From Hyaloscypha bicolor E (Eukaryota > Ascomycota > Leotiomycetes > Helotiales > Hyaloscyphaceae), in NCBI RefSeq assembly GCF_002865645.1, contig NW_020194512.1:4427147-4491146 (forward strand): a DNA stretch of 64,000 bases. The letters run 5' to 3'. Below the pieces are notes generated by a model. That model saw only the letters and a program-made list of their open reading frames with translations, was not told the DNA's origin and searched no databases. Both the position numbers and the translations under genes were made by a program. Positions 35,690-47,642 of the stretch are shown here, one piece after another (within the stretch, counting starts at the first letter, position 1; every line of letters starts with the position of its first letter).

Positions 35690-36540
35690 TTCTCTGCTAC
35701 ATTAGCGAGAATGACCTCGACAGCGCCTCAGTTCGTATAAAGAGGACTAACATGCTAGTGCCAGTGCCCATCGAATCGCCCCGGAATCCCCCCGGCAAAG
35801 CGAATTCTAAGTTTTTGATCATGGATACTTTTAATTTTGTCTCTGAAGATAAAATTAGTGTTCAAGGTCGAGAGTCCTTCCTGTAAATGTGAATGAGTTT
35901 CTCTACCGAAGTAGGTCTGTCTAACTTCGGGCGCAGACGCTTTCAGGTTGGTTCTCTCGGCAACCTTGAATGTTCTAAGCAGGACAACGAGGAATCGAAG
36001 TAATTGCAGTTCAAGGACGGAAATTTGCCTTCTAGCGGCACGAGTTTTGGCTTGCCTCCATCTACGAAATGGTCCTGATATCTGCGAAGGGTGATTATCA
36101 AGAATGTAAATCGTAGTATAACTAGTATAAGAAGAGCACGAGGGAGCTGCATGAATTACTTCTGTAAGCAAAAGAGCTCTCGCGTAAACTCTTTCTTAGA
36201 ATTAATTCTTCTGATGATTGAACAGACGGGGCAGAGGTTACCAACGTTGAATGAAACAATGGTAATCACTAGGGTCAGTGATTATTTGGCGGTCTGCGAT
36301 TTAGATCAACGTTATTATATAGCAAGTAACGGTCACTAATTTTAGGATATAATCTTATATAAAATTCTTAGTGCTGCAGGCAGACTCTCTAGTTCATTCC
36401 GTTGATGGAAGCAGCACTGGTTGGCCTAACTGCTTGAAGGAAGAGTAACCCAGAAGATTAGACGGTTCGCAAACCTTCTCCAAACGAAAACGATATAAAA
36501 ACTTAATCTTGACAGGCGTGGCATAGACAACCGTGTAAAT
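35690..36540. other. Spacer with weak minus-strand frame
   Basis: A 138-codon open frame on the minus strand (36171-35755) contains LELQLLRFLVVLLRTFKVAE, but no domain is recognised and composition gives little support. Nothing else seen before the stop of the 36541 gene. Confidence 0.25.
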
Positions 36541-38872
36541 TTAACACCCAGGGACAACCGGAACGAGCTCACTCGTACGCAGCACTCTCGCACGGCCTAG
36601 GTTTGCACCCATCGGATCGGGCACATCAGTAGACAAGACCTCAACCGCCAATACACTCAGCGGAGCCTGCTTTCGCAGCCCAACTGCAGCAAGCAAAGTC
36701 GCAAGTTCCGATATCGTGAAGCTTGCCTCACCGAATACCATGCGGCTAGGCAGCCTCTGGCCCTCCCCAGGAACTGGTGCTCGGGCTTGGGCGGTCGACA
36801 AGAGGATGTTACGGAACTGCTTACGCGTCGAGCTGCCCGTGCTGTTGCTGGAGCTTCCGTCCTCGTTGTCGAGCTGGGCGACCTGAGCATAGAGCATGAT
36901 CCACATGGCGGTGACGGGGCTACGGATAGGTGCCTGGGACACGCCATTCAAAACCGGCACGGCAAACGGCGCGGAGATGTGGATTTCTTCTGCGTCGTCG
37001 CGGCGAATGCTGGGAACTAGCGGTGGAGGAGGGTGCTGGACGCCCGCTACGCGCAACGGTCGGCCATAGCGGCCTTGTGCGGTACTCCAGGAGACGCCGA
37101 GGTCGGGTTCTACACCGTAATGACCGAATCGGATTTCGTAGGTGTAGAATCCGAAGAGTTCGGGAGAGTCGGCGGATGTGCCCGGTGGCAGAGGGAGGCT
37201 GTAGTGGACGGGTGCGGCGCCGTTTACGGAAGACGCGGCTGTCATGAGCTGCATAGCGTCGAGACCCGCTCGGTCGTCGGCTTCGTTGTTCACAATGACC
37301 CGGGTGAGCTCAGCGCTGATTGCGAGGCCTGGTTCTGGTACATCGGTGAGCTCGGAAGCCAGCGCAGGATTGGACAAGAGCGGGTCGGGGGCCCTGCGGA
37401 GCACTCGAGCGAAATAGCGATCCTGGGGGTCTGCTGGAGGGCTGGAAAACTCGATCCACAATCGTTTCGTACGAGGAGTAGTGGAAGAATAAGTCACAGA
37501 GGGTAGAAATGCGGAGAGAGCGATTCCTGCTGAGACGATAGTCGGAACTTGCGCTGGAGGGGTTGTAATGGGAAGAGTGAGAGACTTCAATACCAACGGA
37601 GGGTCGCCTGTAGGTGGTGGAGTTCCTTTGAAGAGGCAAGTAATCGTATATACAGGCGAGAGGGGTTTCGGAAAAGTGTTCAGGGGCGGCTTAGGATCGA
37701 TTTGGTCGAAGAATACCAAATCAGTCCCTGTCCTATATACCTTTGCACCAGGAGCGTTGCTAAAGGCATCCGAGTTGACAACCCTTGTCAAGCCAAACTT
37801 GCCGACTTGAAGGCCGTCCCTAGATACAATGAAGCCATTGGGCTGAAGGCCATCCCAACTCCAGTCTCGGTTAAGAGTTAATCGAATTGCCACGATCCAG
37901 TGGTTCGCGATGTCCGTTTGATTAGAAAACTTCAGGCTTGTACTATCTGGACTAATAACATGACTGATTGAATCCGCAGCGCCAAAAATAACTCGCCGTC
38001 CAATTGAGGCGCGAATTGATAGACCGTCGTTTTGGAGACCCAACGTTGTCGCTAGACGACTTCCAATATTTGGCGTCGTGATTAAGTTTGGGCCGAGCTG
38101 CTTGGTAATACTTCCATTAAATGTCAGGTTGGTAAATGGCACCGACAGAGCGCTGAGCGAGTCAGGCTGGCAAAACACACCACGTAACTGGCTGGCTGGA
38201 AGTCCTGGACTATAGAGTGCCGTTTCTGTTGTGGCATCCTGTCTGACGTTTATTACTACGGCAGAGCCGAAACGAATATCATCAGTACCAAAATAGGAAC
38301 TGGATGGATCATCGTAACCAAGAGCTATGCATGACAGTCTGACGTCTCTGGCGGTCGGTAGTGTGAGTGCTGCGCCGTTATCAGTCAATATGAAGGCATT
38401 GGCGACATCAGTATAGGTCAAATTCAGTGAGAGTTGATCCTCCACATTGGCAGCAAAAGGTCGTATTGTTGTATAAACTGTCAGAAAGGAATCTCGATCT
38501 GTTTCTGGGTCTCTCGCTAGCGACCTGACGGAGACAGTAATCTGAAGTCGATCAACGTCAGGATCTGGAAGTCCGGGCTCTCGTCCAGCGGCCCTTGCGA
38601 CGGGCAAGTCCGCCTGTAAGTCATTAACAAGGTCCTGTCGGCGATTGGCGTAAGACTGGGTACATCCTATTGCAGGATAGGCAAGAAGTGGTCGCTTGAA
38701 TACTAGAGTTTTGATCACCTTCGAACTAGCAAGTGGTGGTATCCGGATATATATCGGAGATATTGGACGGATCCAGCGCCTGAATGCAATTGTTGCAATA
38801 GGACTTGGTCCAGGGACAGCAGGTATTACTGCTATTATTACACTAGGAGGTCCTCTAAAGAAATAATCGACA
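36541..38872 (-). CDS. Large conserved-looking protein of unknown function
   Basis: An open frame of at least 725 codons (36541-38718) that stays open back to 38872 without any ATG, so the start is unresolved. Either an upstream exon or a lost start codon is possible. The frame is GC-rich against AT-rich DNA upstream. The protein is Pro-, Ser- and beta-residue-rich, with no signal peptide, membrane span or catalytic motif I recognise. Distinct blocks: FGSAVVINVRQDATTETALYSPG, HWIVAIRLTLNRDWSWDGLQ, LWIEFSSPPADPQDRYFARVL, HYSLPLPPGTSADSPELFGF, TYEIRFGH, WSTAQGRYGRPLRVAGVQHP and a terminal LVPVVPGC. The absence of introns in over 2.1 kb is unusual beside the intron-rich DUF6590 gene and would suit a laterally acquired gene, but that is inference. 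Confidence 0.65.
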
Positions 38873-39110
38873 AGTCATATACGGAAGTCTGTAACGTGGG
38901 TTTAGTAAAGTTTTATAGTAAAGCATTTAGAGGAAGATAGAGCTATGGTTTATTTCTAGATTTAATAAAGACAAGAGAATAGAATAAGACACTTGCTATA
39001 ACTTTTGCTATAAGTAAGTGAAATGTCGGGGAAAACACTAATAGGACCGTCTACCGGAGGTTTTTCTCTACTGAGATTAATAATAAGTGAATCTGATTCT
39101 ACTAAGCTCG
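38873..39110. other. Upstream flank of the unknown gene
   Basis: Falling GC content and no recognised motif. A missing first exon of the minus-strand gene could lie here, but no splice pair with a credible intron length was found. Confidence 0.3.
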
Positions 39111-39640
39111 GTCAAATGCCTGAAAAGCGGGTATATAAGCAAGGCGGTTTTAAAAAACACACATTAGTAAGAAGCTCTCTTACTAAAATTATATAATTAA
39201 TAACTCGATATTAAATAACGGGCAAATAGCTATAAATTAGATATTAAAATAATTATATATTATTAGGTTTATAAAAGCTTATAGCTATATATTATATATT
39301 AGTTATATAGTAAATTAATTATAATTTTATAATAAGAATATATATATTAAGAGCCAAAAACGTATAATATATATAATACTAGTAATAATTTAATAAATAA
39401 TAAATAAATAGCTATAAATTGAATATTAAAATAATTATATATTATTAGATTTATAAAAGCTTATAGTTATATATTATATATTAATTATAATTTTATAATA
39501 AAAATATATATATTATATTATTAATAATTTGATTTATATTAGTTTAAGGTCCTAAAAGGCTATAAATTAAATACTAAATTAATTATATATAGTACTAAAA
39601 TTAAATATTAGTTTAATTAATATTCTAGTATTTACTAAAT
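39111..39640. repeat. Tandem-repeat element, copy A (two ~185-bp units)
   Basis: Begins CAAATGCCTGAAAAGCGGG, then AAGGCGGTTTTAAAAAACACA, then units starting at 39199 and 39384 (aataactcgat..., 185 bases apart). It ends with the TTATATTAGTTTAAGG region. The same head, units and tail occur at 46850-47146 and 55309-56225. RIP has made this copy AT-rich. Confidence 0.75.
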
Positions 39641-39672
39641 ATTATTTAAGGAAAAAATTTATATATATATAG

Positions 39673-39900
39673 TGTAACGGCTGGTGTCACATGGGTGCTA
39701 CGGGTTGGTTTCAGCTAAGGTTCCAAGCCATAGTTCAAACCAAGCTCGCTTCAAACCAAGCTCGGCGTTTCAGTGGTCTTGGCCATACCTACTTATCCAC
39801 TGCCACACCTCACTCCTTCTCTCCTTAGCTTTAGATTCTGTAGGACATTGGAATCATAGATCTTTGAGCATCGTTCCATTGCTTTGTTCCTGCCGTCACA
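39673..39900 (+). mobile_element. Solo LTR with perfect 5-bp target duplication
   Basis: A 228-bp segment of normal GC content, starting TGTAACGGC and ending GCCGTCACA (imperfect inverted termini, TG...CA), flanked on both sides by tatag (39668-39672 and 39901-39905). It is surrounded by AT-rich DNA. An internal open frame of 73 codons is incidental. No partner LTR is in the window, so it is a solo LTR left by LTR-LTR recombination. Confidence 0.8.
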
Positions 39901-39905
39901 TATAG

Positions 39906-40589
39906 CTCTTATATAGCCAAAACTATAATTTATATAATAGCTTTTTATTTATATTTTATAATTATAAATAATTTCAAGAATATTATTATTATTAATTAAA
40001 TATTGGTAATATCAAAATTTAATTAATTTAAAGTACTAGAATAAATTTAAAAATTAATTAAGTTTTTAATTCTTAATAATATAATTAATTCTAATTTATT
40101 AAATATATTAAATAATATAAAATATAATATAATTTTTAAACTATTTTCTTAATTTATATAATATTAAATTTAATAAATATAAAAAACAAAAGAAATAATA
40201 ATAACTTTAATATTTTTATTATATATAATATTAAATAATCTAGACTAAATTTATTAATTAAAATATAAAATAAATATTTTTAAATTATTAAATTTAATAA
40301 AATATTCGAAATTAATTTATTTTAAACTTATTTTTTTAATTTAATATTATAGTTTGATTTTTATATTAAAATATAATATTAGAAATTAATTTTCATTTAT
40401 AAAACTTATAAAAAAACGTATTATTAAAGAAATATAAGTTTTATTAATTAAAATATATAATAAAGTCTTAGCTTTTTTTTATAATTTGAAAAGAAAAAAT
40501 ATTTTCTATATTATTTAAAATAAAGAATTAATTATAATATAACAAAAATTTATATAAAAATAAAAATATAAAATTAGGAATTCGATTTT
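39906..40589. other. RIPed AT-rich DNA
   Basis: Very high A/T with no coding or repeat signal I can name. Confidence 0.4.
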
Positions 40590-41090
40590 ACTATTTATAT
40601 TACTAATAACTAACTATAATATTAAAGATTACTATATTTATATTACTAGTAGAATTCTGCTTTCTTTTTTAGATAATAAGAAATATCTTATATAAGCTTA
40701 TTATTCTTATTAATACTTTCTAGAATTTACTTATAGCCTATTATTATTTAATATAAATATATTATTACTAGCCCGTAATTATTGAAGTTTGAATTCTAAT
40801 AATAATAATTACTATTTTTTAATATATAGCCTATATTTATAGGAGTTCCCGAAAGGCGCTATTAATAAATCTGTTTATAATTATATCCGAGAGTTAATTA
40901 GAAAAAGTAATATTCCCGATTAGATAATAAAAAGAAGAATATTAATTATCTAGTACTAGTATTTTGCTCGTTAATTTATTTTCTTTAAATATAGAGTTAT
41001 ATATCCCTATATATACTAGAATTAACTAGAATCTACTAGCCGGGTCTTCTAATATATCTATCCGGAGTCCTATATTATAATTTAGGTACG
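40590..41090. repeat. Second copy of the repeat found at 32870-33290
   Basis: Shares ordered blocks with 32870-33290 (ttatattactag, ttttttagataataagaaatatcttatataagcttatta, aatatatagcctatattta, aattagaaaaa, agaatattaa, tataga[g]ttatat). This copy keeps more C and G, so it is less RIPed than the one at 32870. Confidence 0.6.
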
Positions 41091-41209
41091 GACCCACTAA
41101 GTTACAGGTGCTTCCAGGGCACTTTAGCGGTGGGTGGTTGCTTTACAGGCTAGTTTCACGGATTACAGCGTGCGATTAGTGGCTGGGACATCATGTGCCC
41201 TGTAGTCGC

Positions 41210-41548
41210 ATGACTTTATGCCGCAATATTCGTATGCGGCCACCGGACACACAAGATGCCGAAAAGGGCGATGAAATCGAAAGACCAGCTAGAGGCGGTA
41301 CAAACAGAGGCTTCGGGATCGACTGGTGGTTTTGGATCCCATATGGGAAAGAAAGATGGCTCTACTTCAATTCTGATCAGCTTGATTTCAAGGGTGGTAG
41401 AAATTCAGCCGTCTTAACAGATGAGGAAGTGACTGATCGGCTGAAAAGAGGTGATTTATATGTTAGTCTAAAACATGTTAACGAGATCAAGGAAATCGTT
41501 GAGAGTTCGACAATAGGCTGTGGGTACCTGCAAGATCTGATGGGTTAG
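41210..41548 (+). CDS. Small hypothetical frame, probable gene fragment
   Basis: ATG at 41210 (MTLCRNIRMRPPDTQDAEKG), 112 residues. It reads GIDWWFWIPYGKERWLYFN and LTDEEVTDRLKRGDLYVSL. Composition is normal and codon use coding-like, but I recognise no family. It lies at the edge of a repeat, so 5' truncation is likely. Confidence 0.35.
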   Translation: MTLCRNIRMRPPDTQDAEKGDEIERPARGGTNRGFGIDWWFWIPYGKERWLYFNSDQLDFKGGRNSAVLTDEEVTDRLKRGDLYVSLKHVNEIKEIVESSTIGCGYLQDLMG

Positions 41549-41981
41549 TTCAGTACTTAATAGAACAGATGAAGGCCAAGTAAACTCTTCTGAGTTTTAC
41601 TCGTAACTCTCCGTAATTTCAAGATTGTATAAGTCTAAAATCATCTTATGTCGATCTGGAATATAGTTTCTTTGTACTCAAGGCTAAGAGAGGCAGTAAA
41701 AATAGATACCTTTTTTTGTGGAGCAATGAAAATCCATATCGAGGGAGAGCTATAAGCAACTAATAACTAATCATCTGTAAGAATCATTATATTATAGTGT
41801 AAGTTGGGTTTGGCTTATAGTTAGTTAGACTAAAGCGAAGAGAAAGTTTATCTTTGTAGAGAACTAGACATATAAGAAAACGGGTGGGTGTTAACCTGTT
41901 TCAAATAGGTGTGTCTGTAATTATAGCCTTCATACAATTCTAGTCAAAGTCTAGTCCCAATACAGCATATAGAATTCTTAG
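41549..41981. other. Spacer, 3' flank of HET-TPR gene
   Basis: No gene seen; moderately AT-rich. Confidence 0.35.
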
Positions 41982-44870
41982 CTACCATTGCTTGGCTGCA
42001 TCCTCATACAGCATAACTTCGTCGCCGCGATGCTCACGGAGAAGCTTTATCATTCTAGGATTTTCAGCCGCTACTCTCACCACTGCTTCACTTAAATGAG
42101 TCTTGTACCCGAGCCGATCAAGAAGTAAAAACATCGAACTAGTCCCAACATTGCCAGCCGCTGCTTTGACTACCTCCTCAGTGATTTCGATCCTGTTGCT
42201 GTCATAGTCGATAAGCATTTCAAGCACATGGCACGTTGCCCCTTCCTCAACCGTTACTGCTGCCACGACTACTCTTTCGGTGATCCTGATCTCGTCTCCG
42301 AACCGTTTCAGTAGCAGCTCCATCATATACCGCTGTTTACTCTCGGCTGCTGCTATAACCACTTCTTCGGTTATTTTAACCTCGTTGCGGCGCTTGTTAA
42401 GTAGTTCTGCCATTATATATATAACTGGGTTTCGAGCTGCTGCTTTAAGGATTTCCTCGGTAATCTTGATCTCATCACCGAAACGAGCTAAGAGCCGCTC
42501 CATTATATCTACCGATTTGTTCTCAGCTGCTGCTATAACCACTTCTTCAGTTATTTTAACCTCGTTGCCTCGGCGGTTCAGTAGTTCTCTCATCACAGAT
42601 TCAACTGGGTTTCGAGCTGCTGCTTTAAGGATTTCTTCGGTGATCTTGATATCACTACCGAAACGGATCAAGAGCCGCTCTATCATTTCCGGCGATTTGT
42701 TCTCAGCTGCTGCTATAACCACTTCTTCAGTTATTTTAACCTCGTTGCCTCGCCGCCTAAGTAGCAGCTCCATTAAATAGCGATCCGGGTTCCGAGCTGC
42801 TGCTGCAACGATCTTTTCGGTGATCTTGATCTCGTCGCCGCAGTTATCAAGGAGCAGCCCTATTATCCAGATGCCATTGCTGAGGCCAGCTGCTGCCTTG
42901 ACCAACCCTTCGGTGATTGGGATATTTTCCCTTTTTAAGCCTAGTAAAAGGGCGACCACCTTTTTGCCAGATATCTCCATAGCCCGGATCAAGTTTCCTT
43001 CTGTGATCTTGACGTTGGTCCTTATTTGATCCGTTAGACTTGCTGCCATTCCTGGGTCTCCTGTAGACGAAGGGTACTTGATGTCGCGGTCTAGGTAAGT
43101 TGAGGCGAGGTTGGCAATGCTACTCAGCGTATCTGGATGCTCTGTTCCCTGCACACGCTTTCTTGTCTCTATCACTTGCAATAACAGGTTCTCTGCCTCC
43201 GTCAATTCCTCTTTTTCCTTGTATACCATGGCGAGTTCATCCATGCGTGAGAGTGTACGAGGATTTTCCTTCCCAAACTCTCTTTCATGGGCTTCTATCA
43301 TCTCCTGAAGCCTTTTTTTGGCTCCCTCAAACTCTTCCGCGATTTTTAATGCCATTGTGACATCGTCGAATCTTGCGCTATCGCTCACAGATGTCTCGAA
43401 GTATTCTGGCGCCAGGATATGTATCTCCACTGCGTATTCGTATCCAACTCGACCCTGAAAACCCTCTCGGGAAGCTTCCCAGTCCCACACAAGCACGAGG
43501 TCGGGCGAGAAGCTTTCCGCCGAAGTCAAGAAGTTTTGACGCTCAAGAAATGCGCTCTCTATCTTTTCGTGCTGTCGAAGGGTAACCGAAACCATGATAA
43601 GAGCAAAATAGGTTTTGTACGGTCTGATGATGGATGGATTTGAAGCCCCTTGTAGAAAACAGACAACATCTCGTTCCAGAACAGGTATTGCCGAGACCTG
43701 GAGGGTCCATCGAGAGGGAGGTTCTAACTTGGACTCAGACTTGTATGCATTGTTGAATACGACTTTAGCACTCTGTCTGTCGTATCGAGTACTGTCATTC
43801 TCAACCGAGGATATATACCCGATAATGTAGCACTTGCCCTTGATTACTGCTGTCTCTCTGTTGTCCCAAACTTCTATAGATACCTTTGTGGACAGAACGA
43901 ATTCGATAAGTCGTCGCAAGAGTGTCTTCCATGGAACCGCGTAGTCAGGTAACAAGTCAGCAGCATCGAGGCCATCAGAGCTCATACTGAGCAAGGCGTA
44001 CACCTTATCATGGCGCTGAGTGGCCTCACGGGCATGGTACATATCTATCAGCTCACCGAGTGAGAGCAGCCCGTTTGTTGGATTGACTGTGTACTTCGGC
44101 CGGAAGATTGCCCCTCTTATAAGGTAGACCATTGATCGGATCAGTTGCAATGCTGGGCCGTCTTTGTAGGGAAGCTCCATATTGTTGAAACCAGAGCAGA
44201 AGGTATATCCATTTATTTCGGTAGAACCGCACATAATCAGAATATTCCGAGCCAAGGCAACTTCTTGAAGTACCTAAATGACTTCTTGTTAACAAATTCT
44301 CGAGCTGGGTCTCTGCCAACTTACCCAGATGCGCCGAAACCAGGGTCGCTCAAGCAACTTAAGAATCGCTTCCTGACTTTTGTTACTGATTAATGAAGTA
44401 GTAGACTCGTTTTCTGCTGCAGCACGTATATCCTCCAAGGCTTGATCGCTATTGTCTGCCGCCTCTCCCAGATAAACGACTACACGGTCCGCTTGGCCAT
44501 AGATCTTCGCCATCAACTGGATCTGGCGCTTTTTCTCCGGTTCATCTTCTTGGTTGATGCAAACAGAATCTGCCCATAATACTCGTTCAAAAGAGTGGTC
44601 GCGAAGGCGTGAGAGCGCATTATGGAGGTTCGCTGTGATAGCCAGGTCACGCGGCTCACTCCCATCTATGACGAGAGACTGGCGCTTGTCCGAGCTGCCC
44701 CATACATAGGACAAGGCTTCGTACCGATGAGGACGCCCGCTCGATTTCTGGAGATCGTAGTTAAAGAGCTGGCACTGGATGGGAGCCGTCTCGTCTTCGC
44801 AAGGCATCAGGCGGAGCAGGCGAGTACTGTCAGGATCCAGCGAGGCCTCCGAATACCTGTACGGAGGCAT
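41982..44870 (-). CDS. HET-TPR protein with ~11 ITEE(V/I) repeats
   Basis: Two exons on the minus strand: 44870-44325 and 44273-41982. The 51-nt intron 44274-44324 (GTAAGT...ATTTAG) joins RRIW to VLQEVALARN. Total 945 residues. HET blocks: YEALSYVWGSSDKR (~50-63), VLWADSVCINQEDEPEKKRQ (~98-117) and RRIWVLQEVALARN. Residues ~490-575 have two TPR-like units (FGKENPRTLSRMDELAMVY, GTEHPDTLSSIANLASTY), the kinesin-light-chain type. From ~604 to the end there are about eleven 30-residue units of the pattern x-[IV]-x-I-T-E-E-[VI]-[VL]-x-A-A-A...LL. The middle ones alternate in a two-unit (60-residue, 180-bp) higher-order pattern. HET with TPR and a repeat tail resembles fungal NLR-like non-self-recognition genes; the ligand is unknown. 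Undamaged. Confidence 0.88.
42360..42800 (-). repeat. 180-bp higher-order coding repeat in HET-TPR gene
   Basis: On the plus strand the block acttcttcggttattttaac recurs with one or two changes at about 42361, 42541 and 42721, exactly 180 bases apart. The protein reads A-B-A-B-A with A = KITEEVVIAAAENKS and B = KITEEILKAAARNP. Nucleotide identity between copies is high. Confidence 0.8.
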
Positions 44871-46060
44871 GATTAAGATATGTCCAGCGTCTTAATACTT
44901 TGCGTTTTGGGTAATAATGTTTGTTGGTGATCGTGACAGGTATGGCGACTCTAGCCTCGTCTGGACTCTGGTCGATGTTGTCTGAGGTCTGTTGTTGGTC
45001 GGCGGTTAAGGATCTCAGCTTCTAGCATAGCCACCACCAACTGCATACGAATTAGCGAATCACCAACCAGTAACTGCACCTACACTGTCAGCCAGTCAGA
45101 GAAGGCCTGGAGCAACTCTCAACTCCAAAATCATTTTGCTATACTAGTTTCAAGCATGGTTGATTCAAAGGTACACATTGTATACAACAATAACTTTCCG
45201 CTTTCATCTGATGCTGATTCCAAGATACTTTGGATTTGACTCCTAAGCGGGAATGACTTGAAAGTTCTCTATCCATTTCGGCCCCGTGTATGTTTGTTCT
45301 ATCTACTTATTACTCGATGTTTAGGGGAGTTTCTTGTCAGAGATACAATATTACAAACTGATATCGTAGAAGCAGCATCTACCTGCATACCGGAAACTCA
45401 CTGCTCTCAGGTCGAGGTTACCATACAGCTATATCCATATACGCAGCCAAAGCCGTCTTAAACAAACGCCATAAATTAAAATATTTTGCAGAAAGATATC
45501 TCCAAATAAGTAGATTAACTGAACTAACCGAATACACGATTTCACCAAGTCCTGTAAGCGAGCCCCTTTCGCCCCACCATTGTCTTCCGCTACTATAACC
45601 CCTCTCCTCTTAAGCCTGCATATACCACCATTTAGACGATTTATATTGCCAATAGTCCCTTAAAATGATCGGATTGCATTGAGTGTCCCGCTAGGTAACT
45701 ACTTAGTAAAAATTCATCGCACAGCAAGAAAGCGGGAACTTCCATAGTGAAACACACCTCCTATTTCGGCATACAGACAATCTTCTCGACAGCACCCAAA
45801 ATAGAAGAGCGAATTTCCATGCATACCCCCTATATTCAACCATCCCTTTGCGACTCCCTCACCAGATCTCGCCGTACGCAGAAACCACGCCCCATTTCCC
45901 AAAAGCACAGCAGCTAACGTGCTGACCAAACAAGGCTCCTAGCACACAGCTGCCGCGAAACCAAAACATGCACCACACAATTTATAACGAAATCTACCTA
46001 TCACTCACCAATTTTCATCCCACCTATACTCTTCTGACGCGCTCTTAATATTGTCAGGCA
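44871..46060. other. Intergenic region, no gene seen
   Basis: Normal to moderately AT-rich. The first few hundred bases are the likely promoter of the HET-TPR gene. Only short open frames without motifs. Confidence 0.35.
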
Positions 46061-46210
46061 GTATAGGCAAAAACTACTCAAGCTACTCAAGCTACTCTAG
46101 AGTAGTCTTAAGTAAAGTAGAATAGAGTTTGAATAGTATAATATAGTACTTAAGTAGAGTAGAGTAAAGTATTACTCTAAAATAACTCAAGAGTAATTAT
46201 ATACAAGTTA
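46061..46210. repeat. Short repeats of AGTA / CTACTC type
   Basis: Several copies of ctactcaag and of agtagagtag and related words, partly self-complementary (ctctagagtag). Simple-repeat-like; function unknown. Confidence 0.45.
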
Positions 46211-46849
46211 TATAAATATAATAAATTAATATTTATTTAATTATTAATAAATAAATAAGGTATATATTAAATAGTACTATATAATTTAAGCTAGAGCTTA
46301 TATAAGGCTACTTAAATACTACTTTTCTTCTATAAAAACCAGATTTCTCTTTTTAAAATCTTTCTTTTTCTACTTTTTTTTTTCTTCTTTTACTTCTTCT
46401 AATTCGTTTTTAAATAACCCCTAGCTTTTTAAATAAGATATTATCTTAATAGTACTCTTATGAAGTCTATTATATAATTTAAATAATAAGAATATCTTAA
46501 AAGAAAAGTTTACCCTTAATAGCTAAAGAAGCCTAAAAATATATTAAGGTTCTATCTTATTTACTAAGTCTTACTACTATTTAATTAGGTAATTTAATAA
46601 TTAGAAGAGTAAATATTATATTAGAATTAGGATTTTTAATAAGTTTTTAATAAGAAAGACCTATATAGAGAATTTTGGCTAATAAGCTTAAAGTTAGTTA
46701 TTATAATTTAAGTAAATTTATTCTATTAAAATATTTTACTTTTTATATTTATCTTTTTTCTATTTTTATTATTTCTTTAATTAATTTTATTATTACTTTA
46801 ATTAAATAAAACAGAATTTAAATATATATTAAATATTCTTTTTTTAGTT
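46211..46849. other. RIPed AT-rich DNA
   Basis: No coding or repeat signal recognised. Confidence 0.35.
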
Positions 46850-47146
46850 AAATACCTAAAAAGCAAATATATAAGTAAGGCGGTTTTAAAAAACACATAT
46901 TAGTAAGAAGCTCTCTTACTAAAATTATATAATTAATAACTCGATACTAAATAACGGGCAAATAGCTATAAATTAGATACTGAAATACTTATATATTATT
47001 AGATTTATAAAAGCTTATAGATATATATTATATATTAGTTATCTAGTAAATTAATTATAATTTCATAGTAAGAATATATATATTAAGAGCCAAAAAAGTA
47101 TAATATATATAATACTAGTAATAACTCGATAAATAACGGGCGAATA
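46850..47146. repeat. Tandem-repeat element, copy B (about 1.2 units)
   Basis: Same head as copy A (AAATACCTAAAAAGC, AAGGCGGTTTTAAAAAACACA), units beginning at 46935 and 47120 (185 bases apart), cut short at 47146. RIP state intermediate. Confidence 0.7.
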
Positions 47147-47642
47147 GCTATACTACCCTGCTATAGTACTCTCTGAGAGTACTATAACTTTTTATTAGGA
47201 GGGTACTAAGGAATTCGAAAGTCGTATGGTACTCTCTAAAAGTATTAATAAACTTAATAGAAAATTTTATATATCGAATTTCCTAATTTGGGCCGATTTT
47301 TGAACCCACTTTTTATAAGAATCGGTCTTATATAAGCCAGGTTATTAATAAGCAAAGCTAGAAAATAGTAAAAAACACGAATGATTTTTAATTTAGGCTA
47401 TTTCTTATATAAAAAGCCCAAAATTTATATATAAGCTCTTATAGTAGTATAAAGCTAGACTAGTAGCTAAAAAGTCTAAAAATAGATCTATAATATAGTA
47501 AAAGTAATTTTAGTTTAATTTTTCTAATATTTTTAAGCTTAGACTTAATAGCTTAGTAACTAGAACCTTTCCAAGTAAGTTTTATATTATATTTAGGCTT
47601 ACTATATATAAAACTAGTTATATACAGATTTTTAGCTAATTC
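47147..47642. other. AT-rich spacer
   Basis: Contains the inverted words actctctgagagtact and gtactctctaaaagtatt near 47167-47250. No gene seen. Confidence 0.3.

Noticed and set aside
37033..37506. Plus-strand 157-codon open frame
   Set aside because: Antisense shadow of the GC-rich minus-strand gene at 36541; no motif.
38719..38960. First exon for the 36541 gene beginning MLYYKTLL
   Set aside because: Phase would fit, but the implied intron is only 28 nt, shorter than any other intron in the window and too short to trust.
39684..39905. 73-codon plus-strand ORF as a gene
   Set aside because: It lies within the solo LTR defined by TG...CA ends and a tatag duplication.
42280..42780. Plus-strand 166-codon open frame (Ser/Ile-rich repeats)
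   Set aside because: It is the reverse-strand shadow of the 180-bp repeats in the minus-strand HET-TPR gene, which has HET and TPR motifs and a consistent splice.
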